From: Algiphilus sp.
Lineage (GTDB): Bacteria; Pseudomonadota; Gammaproteobacteria; Nevskiales; Nevskiaceae
Reading direction: 5' to 3'
NCBI RefSeq assembly: GCF_023145115.1
Contig: NZ_JAGLEJ010000017.1
Location: forward strand, 1-63,446
Length of the DNA stretch: 63,446 nucleotides
Made by a program: the position numbers and the translations under genes
Notes under the pieces: generated by a model
The model's database searches: none
Seen by the model: only the letters and a program-made list of their open reading frames with translations
Told to the model about the DNA's origin: nothing
In this document: positions 27,453-35,997 of the stretch, one piece after another
Layout: every line of letters begins with the position of its first letter
Numbering within the stretch: the stretch's first letter is position 1

Positions 27453-28043
27453 ATGAACGCGCGCAGCGCCCGCGTACAGCGGGATACCAAGGAAACCCAG
27501 ATCGGCGTCGAGATCAATCTCGACGGCACCGGCGAGGCGCGGCTCGACACCCCGGCGCCCTTCCTGAACCACATGCTGGACCAGGTGGCGCGGCACGGGC
27601 TGGTCGATCTGCACGTCAGCGCCCGGGGCGATGTCGAGATCGATCTCCACCACACGGTCGAGGACATCGGCATCGCCGTGGGCCAGGCGCTGGCGAAGGC
27701 GATCGGCGACAAGAAGGGTGTGCGCCGCTACGGTCACGCCTACGTGCCGCTCGACGAGGCGCTCTCGCGCGTGGTGCTGGACTTCTCCGGCCGACCGGGC
27801 CTGGAGTGGTTCGTGGAATTCCCGCGGCCCCTCATCGGCGAGTTCGACGTCGACCTGCTGCGCGAGTTCTTCCAGGGCCTGGTCAACCACGCGCAGATCA
27901 CGCTGCACGTGGACGCGCTGCGCGGCCGCAATGCGCACCACATCGCCGAAACCGTGTTCAAGGCCTTCGGGCGCGCGCTGCGCGCCGCCGTCGAGCTGGA
28001 TCCGCGGTCGGATGTCATTCCCTCGACCAAGGGCACGCTCTAG
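27453..28043 (+). CDS. hisB: imidazoleglycerol-phosphate dehydratase
   Basis: Sixth enzyme of histidine synthesis. The 196-residue monofunctional form has no phosphatase domain. The metal-binding motifs FLNHMLDQVARHG near 32, DLHHTVEDIGIAVG near 62 and GRNAHHIAETVFKAFGRAL near 152 are intact. It is the first his gene of the cluster, 15 bases before hisH. Confidence 0.96.
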   Translation: MNARSARVQRDTKETQIGVEINLDGTGEARLDTPAPFLNHMLDQVARHGLVDLHVSARGDVEIDLHHTVEDIGIAVGQALAKAIGDKKGVRRYGHAYVPLDEALSRVVLDFSGRPGLEWFVEFPRPLIGEFDVDLLREFFQGLVNHAQITLHVDALRGRNAHHIAETVFKAFGRALRAAVELDPRSDVIPSTKGTL

Positions 28044-28058
28044 GGCCCGAGCCGCGTT

Positions 28059-28700
28059 ATGTCCGCTATCGGCGTCATCGACTACGGCATGGGCAACCTG
28101 CATTCGCTGGCCAAGGCGCTGGAGCGCTCGGCCGGATCGCAGCGCGTGGAGGTCACCTACGATCCCGACAAGCTGGCGAAGTGCGAGCGTCTGGTGCTGC
28201 CCGGTGTGGGCGGCGTGCGCGCCTGCATGGCCGAGCTCAACCGGCTGGAGCTGGACGCCTTCGTGCGCGAGCAGTCAACGCGCAAGCCGCTGCTCGGCAT
28301 CTGCCTCGGCATGCAGGTGCTGCTCGACCACTCCGAGGAGAACGAGGGCGTCGACGCCCTCGGCCTGATTCCCGGGCGCGTGGTGCGCTTCCCGGATCCG
28401 CCGGCACCCAAGCCTGGAGAGCAGCGCCTCAAGGTGCCGCACATGGGCTGGAACCGTGTGCGCCAGACGCAGCCGCATCGACTGTGGCACGGTATTCCCG
28501 ACGAATCCTGGTTCTACTTCGTGCACAGCTATCACGCGCAGCCGGCCAATCCGGAGCATGTGCTGGGCGAAGCGACCTACACGCACCCCTTCGCCGCGGC
28601 CATCGGGCGGGACAATGTGGCAGCCTTCCAGTTCCACCCGGAAAAGTCGCAGCAAGCCGGTATGATGCTGCTCAACAACTTCATCCAATGGGAGCCCTGA
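28059..28700 (+). CDS. hisH: imidazole glycerol phosphate synthase, glutaminase subunit
   Basis: Class I glutamine amidotransferase supplying ammonia to HisF. The 213 residues hold the nucleophile in GICLGMQVLL near 84 and the His/Glu pair in FQFHPEKSQ near the C-terminus. A 104-base spacer separates it from hisA. Confidence 0.96.
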   Translation: MSAIGVIDYGMGNLHSLAKALERSAGSQRVEVTYDPDKLAKCERLVLPGVGGVRACMAELNRLELDAFVREQSTRKPLLGICLGMQVLLDHSEENEGVDALGLIPGRVVRFPDPPAPKPGEQRLKVPHMGWNRVRQTQPHRLWHGIPDESWFYFVHSYHAQPANPEHVLGEATYTHPFAAAIGRDNVAAFQFHPEKSQQAGMMLLNNFIQWEP

Positions 28701-28804
28701 GCCCGTAGCGGGAAGCCGAACCCCGCGGCGTCGAGCCGCGCGCGCTCCGTCGCGGCCCCGACTGGACGGCCGATCGGCACGCCCGGACGCTCTATCAAGC
28801 CATC

Positions 28805-29536
28805 ATGTTTCTCATCCCCGCAATCGACCTCAAGAACGGGCAGTGCGTGCGCCTGCGTCAGGGCAAGATGGACGACGTCACGGTCTTCTCCGATGACCCG
28901 GTCGCCGTCGCACGGCAATGGCAGGAGGCCGGTGCCGAGCGCCTGCACATCGTCGATCTCGATGGCGCCGCCACCGGACGACCCGCGCATGCCGACATCA
29001 TCCACCGCATCTGCGAGGCCTGTCCCGAGCTGCTGGTGCAGATCGGCGGCGGCATCCGCGACGAGGACACCGTCCAGGGCTATCTCGACGCCGGCGCGGA
29101 GTGGGTCATCATCGGCACGCGCGCGGTCACCGCGCCGCACTTCCTGCGCGATCTCTGCGTCGAGTATCCGCGCCGCATCGTGGTCGGGCTCGATGCCCGC
29201 GACGGCCGCGTCGCGGTCGACGGTTGGAGCAAGCTCTCCCAGCACAGCGTGCTGGAGCTCGCCCAGCAGTTCGAGGAGGATGGTGTCGAGGCCATCGTCT
29301 ACACCGACATCGGCCGCGACGGCATGATGAAGGGCGTCAACATCGAGGCGACCCGCGATCTCGCCGCGCAGATCCGCACGCCGGTCATCGCATCGGGTGG
29401 TGTCTCGTCGATGGACGATGTGCGCGCGCTGCACGGCATCGAGCAGGACGGCGTCATCGGTGCCATCATCGGACGCGCGCTCTACGAGGGCGGCATCGAT
29501 TTCCGCAAGGCCATGGAAGAAGTGGCCGGGAGCTGA
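28805..29536 (+). CDS. hisA: ProFAR isomerase
   Basis: A 243-residue half-barrel-repeat enzyme that opens the ribose ring of ProFAR. Motifs are IPAIDLKNGQCVRLRQG at the N-terminus (catalytic Asp), LVQIGGGIRDE near 79 and YTDIGRDGMMKGVN near 165. It lies 6 bases before hisF. Confidence 0.96.
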   Translation: MFLIPAIDLKNGQCVRLRQGKMDDVTVFSDDPVAVARQWQEAGAERLHIVDLDGAATGRPAHADIIHRICEACPELLVQIGGGIRDEDTVQGYLDAGAEWVIIGTRAVTAPHFLRDLCVEYPRRIVVGLDARDGRVAVDGWSKLSQHSVLELAQQFEEDGVEAIVYTDIGRDGMMKGVNIEATRDLAAQIRTPVIASGGVSSMDDVRALHGIEQDGVIGAIIGRALYEGGIDFRKAMEEVAGS

Positions 29537-29542
29537 GCAACC

Positions 29543-30331
29543 GTGCTGGCCAAGCGCATCATCCCCTGCCTGGACATCGACCGCGGTCGTGTCGTCAAGG
29601 GCGTCAAGTTCCGCGACATCGTCGACGCCGGTGATCCGGTCGAGGTCGCCGGCCGCTACGACGCCCAGGGCGCCGACGAGCTGGTGTTCCTCGACATCAC
29701 CGCGAGTCACGAGGACCGCCCCACCCTGTTCGCCACCGTCGAGCAGGTGGCGCGCCAGATCTACATTCCGTTCACCGTCGGCGGCGGCGTGCGCACCTGT
29801 GCCGATGTCCGGGCGCTGCTGTCGGCCGGTGCCGACAAGGTCTCGATCAACACCGCCGCGGTCATCGATCCCGATTTCGTCACCGAGGCCGCCGGCCGCT
29901 ACGGCGTGCAGTGCATCGTCGTGGCGGTGGACGCCAAGCGCGTCAACAAGCGCAAGGAGCCCCCGCGCTGGGAGGTCTTCACGCACGGCGGCCGCAAGGC
30001 CACCGGTCTCGACGCCGTCGAGTGGTGCCAGACCATGGTCGAGAAGGGCGCCGGCGAGCTGCTGCTCACCAGCATGGACCGGGACGGCACCAAGTCCGGC
30101 TACGACACCGAGCTGCTGCGCGCCATCTCGTCGAACGTCCCGGTGCCGCTGATCGCGTCCGGCGGCGTCGGCACGCTGCAGCACCTCTACGAAGGCTTCG
30201 CCGAGGGCGAGGCCGATGCCGTGCTCGCCGCCAGCATCTTCCACCAGGCGACGTACAGCGTCGGCGAGGTCAAGGACTTCCTCGCCGCGCGCGGCATCAA
30301 CGTGCGGCTGCCGCCGCGCGTCGCCGCCTGA
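29543..30331 (+). CDS. hisF: imidazole glycerol phosphate synthase, cyclase subunit
   Basis: A 262-residue barrel that forms imidazole glycerol phosphate and AICAR with HisH. GTG start at 29543. Motifs are KRIIPCLDIDRGRVVKGVKF (catalytic Asp), FTVGGGVRT near 76, TSMDRDGTKSGYD (second catalytic Asp) and ASGGVG near 210. hisE follows after 16 bases, and hisI is missing from this position. Confidence 0.96.
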   Translation: MLAKRIIPCLDIDRGRVVKGVKFRDIVDAGDPVEVAGRYDAQGADELVFLDITASHEDRPTLFATVEQVARQIYIPFTVGGGVRTCADVRALLSAGADKVSINTAAVIDPDFVTEAAGRYGVQCIVVAVDAKRVNKRKEPPRWEVFTHGGRKATGLDAVEWCQTMVEKGAGELLLTSMDRDGTKSGYDTELLRAISSNVPVPLIASGGVGTLQHLYEGFAEGEADAVLAASIFHQATYSVGEVKDFLAARGINVRLPPRVAA

Positions 30332-30347
30332 TCCGGCGACCGCATCC

Positions 30348-30695
30348 ATGGCCTCCGCACCGAGCTCGGCGCTGGATGATCTCCACGCCACCATCCGTGC
30401 ACGCCTGGCGACCGGCGACGCCGGATCATCCTATGTCGCCCGCCTGAACGGAAAGGGCCGCGACGCCATCCTGAAGAAGGTCGGCGAGGAAGCGGCCGAG
30501 GTCCTCATCGCGGCGAAGAATGACGATTCCGTGAACCTGGTCCACGAGCTGGCGGACCTGTGGTTTCATTGCGCAGTCCTGATGGCCCACGCCGGCGTCG
30601 AGCCCGAGCAGCTTTACGGCGAGCTTGCACGGCGCGCGGGCACCTCGGGCATCGCCGAGAAGGCGGCCCGCGGGCAACCCCCCAACGGAGAGTGA
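30348..30695 (+). CDS. hisE: phosphoribosyl-ATP diphosphatase
   Basis: Second step of histidine synthesis, removing pyrophosphate from PR-ATP. The 115-residue alpha-helical protein carries KKVGEEAAEVLIAAKN near 44 and ELADLWFH near 67, the metal-binding helices of the family. It is not fused to HisI, as it is in enterics, and no hisI lies beside it. It is followed 1 base later by tatA, a linkage common in this class. Confidence 0.95.
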   Translation: MASAPSSALDDLHATIRARLATGDAGSSYVARLNGKGRDAILKKVGEEAAEVLIAAKNDDSVNLVHELADLWFHCAVLMAHAGVEPEQLYGELARRAGTSGIAEKAARGQPPNGE

Positions 30696-30696
30696 T

Positions 30697-30954
30697 ATGT
30701 CACCGAGTCTCTGGCAGCTGTTGATCGTGCTGGGTATCGTCATCGTGGTGTTCGGGACCAAGCGCCTGCGCGGCATGGGCAGCGACCTCGGGTCCGCGAT
30801 CCGCGGGTTCAAGGATTCCATGAAGGACGGCGAGAAGAAGGGCGACGAGCACGTCCAGCACCTCACTACCGAGGACAGCGAATCCGCCGACACCACCACC
30901 AGCCAGTCGGCCGACAGCGACCCGCAGAAGCAGCACGATCGCACCGGCGTCTGA
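30697..30954 (+). CDS. tatA: Tat translocase subunit TatA
   Basis: An 85-residue pore-forming component of twin-arginine export. One membrane helix (WQLLIVLGIVIVVFGTKRL) leads through the FG hinge into an amphipathic helix (MGSDLGSAIRGFKDSMKDG) and a polar, acidic tail. It is 1 base after hisE with GGAGAG upstream (inside the hisE end), and 21 bases before tatB. Confidence 0.95.
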   Translation: MSPSLWQLLIVLGIVIVVFGTKRLRGMGSDLGSAIRGFKDSMKDGEKKGDEHVQHLTTEDSESADTTTSQSADSDPQKQHDRTGV

Positions 30955-30975
30955 TCGTCCCACGCGCGCCGGCCC

Positions 30976-31452
30976 ATGTTCGATCTCGGCTTCTGGGAGC
31001 TGCTGTTCATCGGCGCCATCGCGCTGGTGGTGCTCGGTCCCGAGCGCCTGCCGGTGGCCGCCCGCACGCTCGGCCGGTGGGTCGGACAGGCGCGCGCCTA
31101 CACGCGCAGCCTGTCGAACGAGCTGAACCGCGAGGTGCAGCTGCGCGAGATGCGCGATCGCGTGCGCTCGGCCGAATCGGAGATCCGTTCCGAGGTCGAC
31201 AAGGCCGGCCGCTCGATGCGCGAGCTCGCTGAAGCGACACCGGCCGACGCCGTCCCCGAGCCTGCACCGGCGGAACCGTCCGCCACACCGGCGGTCGCGC
31301 AGGCGGCGTCCCCGGCACCCGCGCCGGCCTACACCCCGCGTCCGGTTCCCCCGGTCGGCGGCGTGGTGGTCGACCCCGTGGCCGATGCCGGCGTCGTGCC
31401 CCCGCGGGCGGTGCCGCCGCAGCCGGGCGGCACCGGCGAGCCGCGCCCGTGA
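30976..31452 (+). CDS. tatB: Tat translocase subunit TatB
   Basis: A 158-residue receptor component. MFDLGFWELLFIGAIALVVLGPERLP is the diagnostic N-terminus, with the membrane Glu and GPERLP hinge, followed by amphipathic helices. From about residue 90 the tail is a long Pro/Ala/Val-rich low-complexity region, common but variable in TatB. The stop overlaps the tatC GTG by 4 bases. Confidence 0.95.
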   Translation: MFDLGFWELLFIGAIALVVLGPERLPVAARTLGRWVGQARAYTRSLSNELNREVQLREMRDRVRSAESEIRSEVDKAGRSMRELAEATPADAVPEPAPAEPSATPAVAQAASPAPAPAYTPRPVPPVGGVVVDPVADAGVVPPRAVPPQPGGTGEPRP

Positions 31453-32246
31453 GCGCCGGCAGGTCCGGCAGGGAGCGTCCGCACGCGGGCGAGGAAGCGG
31501 CCGAGCAGCCGCTGATCGCCCATCTCATCGAGCTGCGCGACCGCGTGCTGCGCGCGCTCATAGGCGTTGCCATCGTCTTCGTGCCGATGGCCTTCTTCGC
31601 GCAGGAGCTGTACAGCTTCGCCGCGGCGCCGCTCATGACGCTGCTGCCCGAAGGCACCAGCATGATCGCCACCGACGTGGCATCCCCCTTCTTCGCGCCC
31701 TTCAAGCTGGCCGCACTGGGCGCGCTGGTGGTGGCACTGCCGTGGGTGCTCTACCAGATCTGGTCCTTCGTCGCGCCCGGCCTCTACCTCCAGGAGCAGC
31801 GCCTCGTCATGCCGCTGCTCGCGAGCAGCACGCTGCTGTTCTACGCCGGCATGGCCTTCGCCTACTTCGTGGTGTTCCCGGTGGTGTTCGGCTTCTTCAT
31901 TTCGGTGGCGCCCGAGGGCGTGGCGGTGATGACCGACATCTCCCGCTATCTCAACTTCGCGCTGGGCATGTTCCTGGCCTTCGGCGTGGCCTTCGAGACC
32001 CCCATTGCCATCGTGCTGATGGTGTGGAGCGGCTTCACGACGCCGGGTGCGCTGGCGGCCAAGCGGCCGTACGTGCTGGTCGGCCTGTTCGTGATCGGTG
32101 CTTTCCTGACGCCGCCCGACATCGTCTCGCAGACCATGCTGGCACTGCCCGCCTACCTGCTCTACGAGGTCGGCATCCTCGCCGCGCGCTGGATCGTGCC
32201 GGGCAGCGCCGAAGTCGATGCGCAGCGCGAGAGCGGCGACTCCTGA
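31449..32246 (+). CDS. tatC: Tat translocase subunit TatC
   Basis: A 265-residue integral membrane protein with six helices that recognises twin-arginine signal peptides with TatB. The cytoplasmic LIAHLIELRDRVLRA near 24 and FVAPGLYLQEQRLV near 108 are the signal-peptide-binding regions. It starts at GTG 31449, overlapping tatB. A likely client in this window is the TRAP lipoprotein at 24718-25824. Confidence 0.96.
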   Translation: MSAGRSGRERPHAGEEAAEQPLIAHLIELRDRVLRALIGVAIVFVPMAFFAQELYSFAAAPLMTLLPEGTSMIATDVASPFFAPFKLAALGALVVALPWVLYQIWSFVAPGLYLQEQRLVMPLLASSTLLFYAGMAFAYFVVFPVVFGFFISVAPEGVAVMTDISRYLNFALGMFLAFGVAFETPIAIVLMVWSGFTTPGALAAKRPYVLVGLFVIGAFLTPPDIVSQTMLALPAYLLYEVGILAARWIVPGSAEVDAQRESGDS

Positions 32247-32314
32247 GACCGCGCGCTCGGCGGTCAGGCGTCACGGGTAGCGGTATCGACTTCGTTCTCG
32301 TCTACGGCACTCTG

Positions 32315-32680
32315 ATGCGGGGTCACGCCGCGCACCGCGCCCTGGGACTGCAGCGGCGCGCCCGCCTGATACGGCGCGTCGTGCTGCGCGGCCGGCTCTT
32401 CGATCTCGGTGCCTATCCCGCGTTCCGCCCGGGGCGCGGCACGGTGCGTGCGGAACTCTACGCGCTGCGCGACCCGCGCCTGCTGCGCGCGCTCGACCGC
32501 TACGAGGATTACCGACCGGGGCGGCCGCGCGCATCGGAGTACCGGCGCGAGCGCTGGCGTGGCGGGCGGCCGGGCTTCGGCGCCTGGCTCTACGTCTACA
32601 ACCGGCGCTTGGATGGACGCCCGATGCGCATCGGGCACTGGGGCGGCGGTCGGGGTCCGGTCGACCGAACGCGAGGCTAG
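32315..32680 (+). CDS. gamma-glutamylcyclotransferase-like protein, start unresolved
   Basis: Homology to the GGCT fold begins before any usable start. In this frame, IDFVLVYGTLMRGHAAH spans about 32284-32332, where VYGTLMRG is the family's substrate loop. No ATG, GTG or TTG precedes it back through the tatC overlap; only a CTG near 32243 or an ATC at 32284 could serve. The ATG at 32315 cuts the loop and leaves 121 residues. The catalytic glutamate region ALDRYEDYRPG and SEYRRE are intact, and the tail is Arg/Gly-rich. It may be truncated, non-canonically initiated or affected by a base error. The stop shares the tetramer CTAG with convergent aroE. Confidence 0.65.
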   Translation: MRGHAAHRALGLQRRARLIRRVVLRGRLFDLGAYPAFRPGRGTVRAELYALRDPRLLRALDRYEDYRPGRPRASEYRRERWRGGRPGFGAWLYVYNRRLDGRPMRIGHWGGGRGPVDRTRG

Positions 32681-33489
32681 GCCGCGCGCAGGCGCGCGAT
32701 GACGTTGTCGGTGACCGGCAGCACGCCGTGCCAGCGCTCGAAGCTCACCGCCGCCTGCTCGACCAGCATGCCGAGCCCGTCGAAGACCGCAGAGGCGCCG
32801 GCGTCCCCGGCCCATCGCGCGAGCGGCGCATGGGCCTCACCGTAGCTGAGGTCGTAGACCACCGCATCGTCGGCGAGGAGGCCTTCCGGCAGGCGCGGGA
32901 AGCCGCCGCCGTGGCCCACCGACATGGCATTGATGACCAGGTCGAAGCGGTCTCCCTTGAGTGCCATGTGCGTGGCCGGGCGGATGCGGCCGTACGGCGC
33001 CAGGGCATCGGCGATGGTCTCGGGCTTCCAGGGCGAGCGGTTGGACAGCACCAGCTCCGCCGGCTCTTCCGCGAGCAGCGGCTGCAGGATGCCCCGCGCC
33101 GCACCGCCCGCACCCAGCACCAGCACGCGCCGGTCGGCCACCGCGACGCCGCAGTTGTCCACCAGGTCGCGCAGCAGGCCTTCGCCGTCGGTGTTGTCGC
33201 CTTCCCAGCCACCCTCGCCGCGGATCAGCGTGTTGACCGCCTCGGCGACCCGGGCGCGTTCGCTCAGCCCGGTGCAGAGCGCGGCGACGGCGGTCTTGTG
33301 CGGCAGCGTGACGTTGAAGCCGGCGTAGCCCTCGTCGTGCCACGCCGCGAGCTGCGCGCCGAGATCCTCGGGCGCGACCGCGAGGGCGTCGTAGGACAGC
33401 GCGATGCCGGTCTGTTCGGCGAAGCCGGCATGGATGCGCGGAGACAGCGAATGGGCGATCGGCTGCCCGATGACCGCGAAGCGTTTCAC
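32677..33489 (-). CDS. aroE: shikimate dehydrogenase
   Basis: NADP-dependent reduction of dehydroshikimate to shikimate. With GTG at 33489 the protein is 270 residues (KRFAVIGQPIAHSLSPRIH). A strong GGAGG lies upstream, and the GTG overlaps the hemB stop as GTGA. Catalytic Lys and Asp sit in NVTLPHKTA near 62 and GDNTDGEG near 100, and the dinucleotide loop is LVLGAGGAARG near 125. Confidence 0.95.
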   Translation of the reverse strand: MKRFAVIGQPIAHSLSPRIHAGFAEQTGIALSYDALAVAPEDLGAQLAAWHDEGYAGFNVTLPHKTAVAALCTGLSERARVAEAVNTLIRGEGGWEGDNTDGEGLLRDLVDNCGVAVADRRVLVLGAGGAARGILQPLLAEEPAELVLSNRSPWKPETIADALAPYGRIRPATHMALKGDRFDLVINAMSVGHGGGFPRLPEGLLADDAVVYDLSYGEAHAPLARWAGDAGASAVFDGLGMLVEQAAVSFERWHGVLPVTDNVIARLRAA

Positions 33490-34487
33490 GCCCCCTCCTC
33501 GCGCAGCCATGCGGCGACCTCGGCCGCGAAGTAGCTGAGGATCATGTCGGCACCCGCACGCCGGAAGCAGAGCAGCGACTCCAGGATCGTCCGCTTCCGA
33601 TCGAGCGCGCCCGCCGCAGCGGCGGCCTCCAGCATCGCGAACTCGCCCGACACCTGGTACGCCGCCACCGGCACCCCGAACTCTGCTTTGGCGCGCGCCA
33701 CGATGTCGAGGTACGGCATGCCCGGCTTGACCATCACCCAGTCCGCGCCCTCGCGCAGGTCGAGCGCGATCTCGCGCAGCGCCTCGTCGCCGTTGGCCGG
33801 GTCCATCTGGTAGCTGCGCTTGTCGCCGATCAGCGCCGTTCGGCTGCCGACGGCGTCGCGGAACGGGCCGTAGAAGCCGGAGGCGTACTTCGCGGCGTAG
33901 GACAGGATGACGGTGTCGACCCGGCCGTCGCGCTCCAGCGCCGAGCGCAATGCGCCCACGCGGCCGTCCATCATGTCGGAAGGCGCCACCACGTCGGCGC
34001 CGGCGCGCGCGTACAGCACCGCCTGACGGGTGAGGATCTCGACGGTGGCATCATTGTCGATGGAGCCGTCGGCCCGCAGCACGCCGTCGTGCCCGTGATC
34101 GGTGAAGGGATCGAGCGCGATGTCGACGATCACGCCGAGTTCCGGAACCGCCTGCTTCACGGCCGCGATGGCACGCGGGATCAGGCCCCGGGGATCGAGC
34201 GCGGCATCCCCGCCGGCGTTCTTCTGTTCCGCCGGAATGACCGGGAAGATGGCCACCGCCGGGATGCCGAGTGCGTGCACGCGCGCGCACTCCTCGCACA
34301 GTGCCGGGATCTCGCGCCGCGCGATGCCGGGCATGCCCGGTGCCGGGCCGGTGAGATCGCCCTCCGCGACGAACAGCGGCTGGATGAGATCGGCCGGAGC
34401 AAGGCGGTTCTCCGCGGTCAGGCCGCGGGCGAAGGCGCGCATGCGGTTGCGGCGCAGGCGGGTGGCGGGAAAGCGTTGCTCGATCAT
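33486..34487 (-). CDS. hemB: delta-aminolevulinic acid dehydratase
   Basis: Condenses two 5-aminolevulinates to porphobilinogen in heme synthesis. The 333 residues hold SYAAKYASGFYGPFRDAVGS near 203 and the Schiff-base lysine in WVMVKPGMPYLD near 250. The metal region reads DPFTDHGHDG near 122, lacking the cysteines of zinc enzymes, so it is the magnesium type. It is translationally coupled to aroE. Confidence 0.96.
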   Translation of the reverse strand: MIEQRFPATRLRRNRMRAFARGLTAENRLAPADLIQPLFVAEGDLTGPAPGMPGIARREIPALCEECARVHALGIPAVAIFPVIPAEQKNAGGDAALDPRGLIPRAIAAVKQAVPELGVIVDIALDPFTDHGHDGVLRADGSIDNDATVEILTRQAVLYARAGADVVAPSDMMDGRVGALRSALERDGRVDTVILSYAAKYASGFYGPFRDAVGSRTALIGDKRSYQMDPANGDEALREIALDLREGADWVMVKPGMPYLDIVARAKAEFGVPVAAYQVSGEFAMLEAAAAAGALDRKRTILESLLCFRRAGADMILSYFAAEVAAWLREEGA

Positions 34488-34604
34488 CCCCGCATTATAG
34501 GCGGCGTGCCGCCATCACCTCCCGCGGATCGGGCGCTTCCGGCATGGTCCGGGCACCGGCCCCGGCCGCATCACCCCGTGCAACGATCGCGCTCCACGGA
34601 TACG

Positions 34605-35201
34605 ATGGCGGTCGGACGAACACTTCGGGTTTTTGCCTACGTGAGCAACGACGCTGCACGTCTCCAGACCCTGTTGACGGCAACCGCCGGCGGCGACACC
34701 GCCGCCTTCGGTGAGCTCTATCGCGAGACCAGCGCGCATCTTTTCGCGCTGCTGTTGCGTATCTTGCGGCGAAGGGATCTTGCGGAAGAGGCACTCCAGG
34801 ATTGTTACGTGCGCGTCTGGCAGAAATCGTCGAGCTACAGCCCCGAGCGGGGCTCGCCTACCGTGTGGATGGCGAGCATTGCGCGCTATCGCGCGCTCGA
34901 CATGCTGCGCGCGCGCCGACCGGAGGTGTCCGACGCGGTGACCGAATCCGGTGAGCCGCTCGCCAGCCACGTCGACGATCGCGTCGACATCGAGCGTCAG
35001 GCGGAAGAGCAGGGCGAACTGGACCGGCTCCATGATTGCCTGGGCGAGCTCGGCGGCGAGCAGCGCGATGCGCTCATGCTCGCCTACTACGAGGGGTTCA
35101 CGCATCCCGAGCTGGCGGAGCGCCTGGCGGCGCCGCTCGGTACCGTGAAGAGCTGGGTCCGTCGCGGGCTGCAACGCCTGCGGGAGTGTCTCGAGCGATG
35201 A
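34605..35201 (+). CDS. ECF sigma factor (SigK/RpoE-like)
   Basis: A 198-residue group 4 sigma factor. Region 2 (AFGELYRETSAHLFALLLRIL...DLAEEALQDCYVRVWQ, about 32-75) and region 4 (LGELGGEQRDALMLAYYEGF...LGTVKSWVRRGLQRL, about 145-195) are complete. An in-frame GTG at 34641 is an alternative start. It overlaps the anti-sigma gene by 4 bases (ATGA), the standard arrangement. I do not recognise the trigger or regulon. Confidence 0.92.
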   Translation: MAVGRTLRVFAYVSNDAARLQTLLTATAGGDTAAFGELYRETSAHLFALLLRILRRRDLAEEALQDCYVRVWQKSSSYSPERGSPTVWMASIARYRALDMLRARRPEVSDAVTESGEPLASHVDDRVDIERQAEEQGELDRLHDCLGELGGEQRDALMLAYYEGFTHPELAERLAAPLGTVKSWVRRGLQRLRECLER

Positions 35202-35926
35202 TCCCGACACGCCCAGAAACCCGCGCTCTGCTCGCGGCCGAGTACGTGCTCGGCACGCTCCAGGGCCGTGCCCGCACCCGCTTCGAGCGCTACCTCGCCG
35301 AGTCCGACGCGCTGCAGCGCGAAGTGGCGGTCTGGGAGGCGCACCTGCACACGGTGATGACCCGCGATCTGGAACCGGTGACGCCTCCCGATGCGCTGCG
35401 CGCGCGCGTCATGGCGCGCGTTGCGCCGCCGGGCGGCGCGGGCGCGCCCGCCGCGGGCAGGCCGCGCAGTGGCGCGCGGCGTGGCCGGCGACGCGTGTGG
35501 TACGCCGCCGCTGCCGCCGCCGCGCTCGCCGTGCTGGCGCTGCTGCTGCCGGTTGCCGTTCAGCAGCCCGACGCGCCGGTGGTGGTCGAGCCGCAGCCCG
35601 AATTCCAGCCGCTCAAGCGTATCGAGCTGGCCGAGGCCGACGGGGCATGGGAAGTGGGCGTCCGGGGCGATCAGCCCATCGTGGCAGCCGCCGACGACGG
35701 GGTGCGTCCGCCGGCCGGCAAGGATTACGAGCTCTGGTGGGTCAGCGGTGTCGAGGGCGAGGCGCCGGTCTCGCTGGGCGTGCTGCCGCGTACCGGCGAG
35801 CGCACGGTATCGGTGCCCGCCGAGGCGGCCGGCCTCGATACCGGCGCGCTGGCGATCAGCCGCGAGCCGGAGGGCGGCGCGCCCGAGGGCACGCCCACCG
35901 AGGTCATCGGCGTCTTCCCGCTCTGA
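35198..35926 (+). CDS. RskA-like membrane anti-sigma factor
   Basis: A 242-residue partner of the preceding sigma factor. The N-terminal domain (RALLAAEYVLGTLQGRARTRFERYL, 8-75) is the cytoplasmic sigma-binding module of the RskA/ChrR type, one membrane helix follows (WYAAAAAAALAVLALLLPVAV, about 101-121), and the C-terminal periplasmic domain (KDYELWWVSGVEGEAPVSLG) matches the RskA C-terminal fold. There is no visible zinc His/Cys motif. It should hold the sigma factor at the membrane until signalled. Confidence 0.88.
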   Translation: MIPTRPETRALLAAEYVLGTLQGRARTRFERYLAESDALQREVAVWEAHLHTVMTRDLEPVTPPDALRARVMARVAPPGGAGAPAAGRPRSGARRGRRRVWYAAAAAAALAVLALLLPVAVQQPDAPVVVEPQPEFQPLKRIELAEADGAWEVGVRGDQPIVAAADDGVRPPAGKDYELWWVSGVEGEAPVSLGVLPRTGERTVSVPAEAAGLDTGALAISREPEGGAPEGTPTEVIGVFPL

Positions 35927-35997
35927 CCCCCCACCCGCGTGATGGACGTGGCAGCGCCATGCGCTAGCATGTCCGTTCACCGGGGGGAGCCACCGCG

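Noticed and set aside
27859..27920. CACGTGGAC and similar CACGTG-centred sequences as additional parS sites
   Set aside because: Only the central hexamer matches; the outer palindrome arms are absent.
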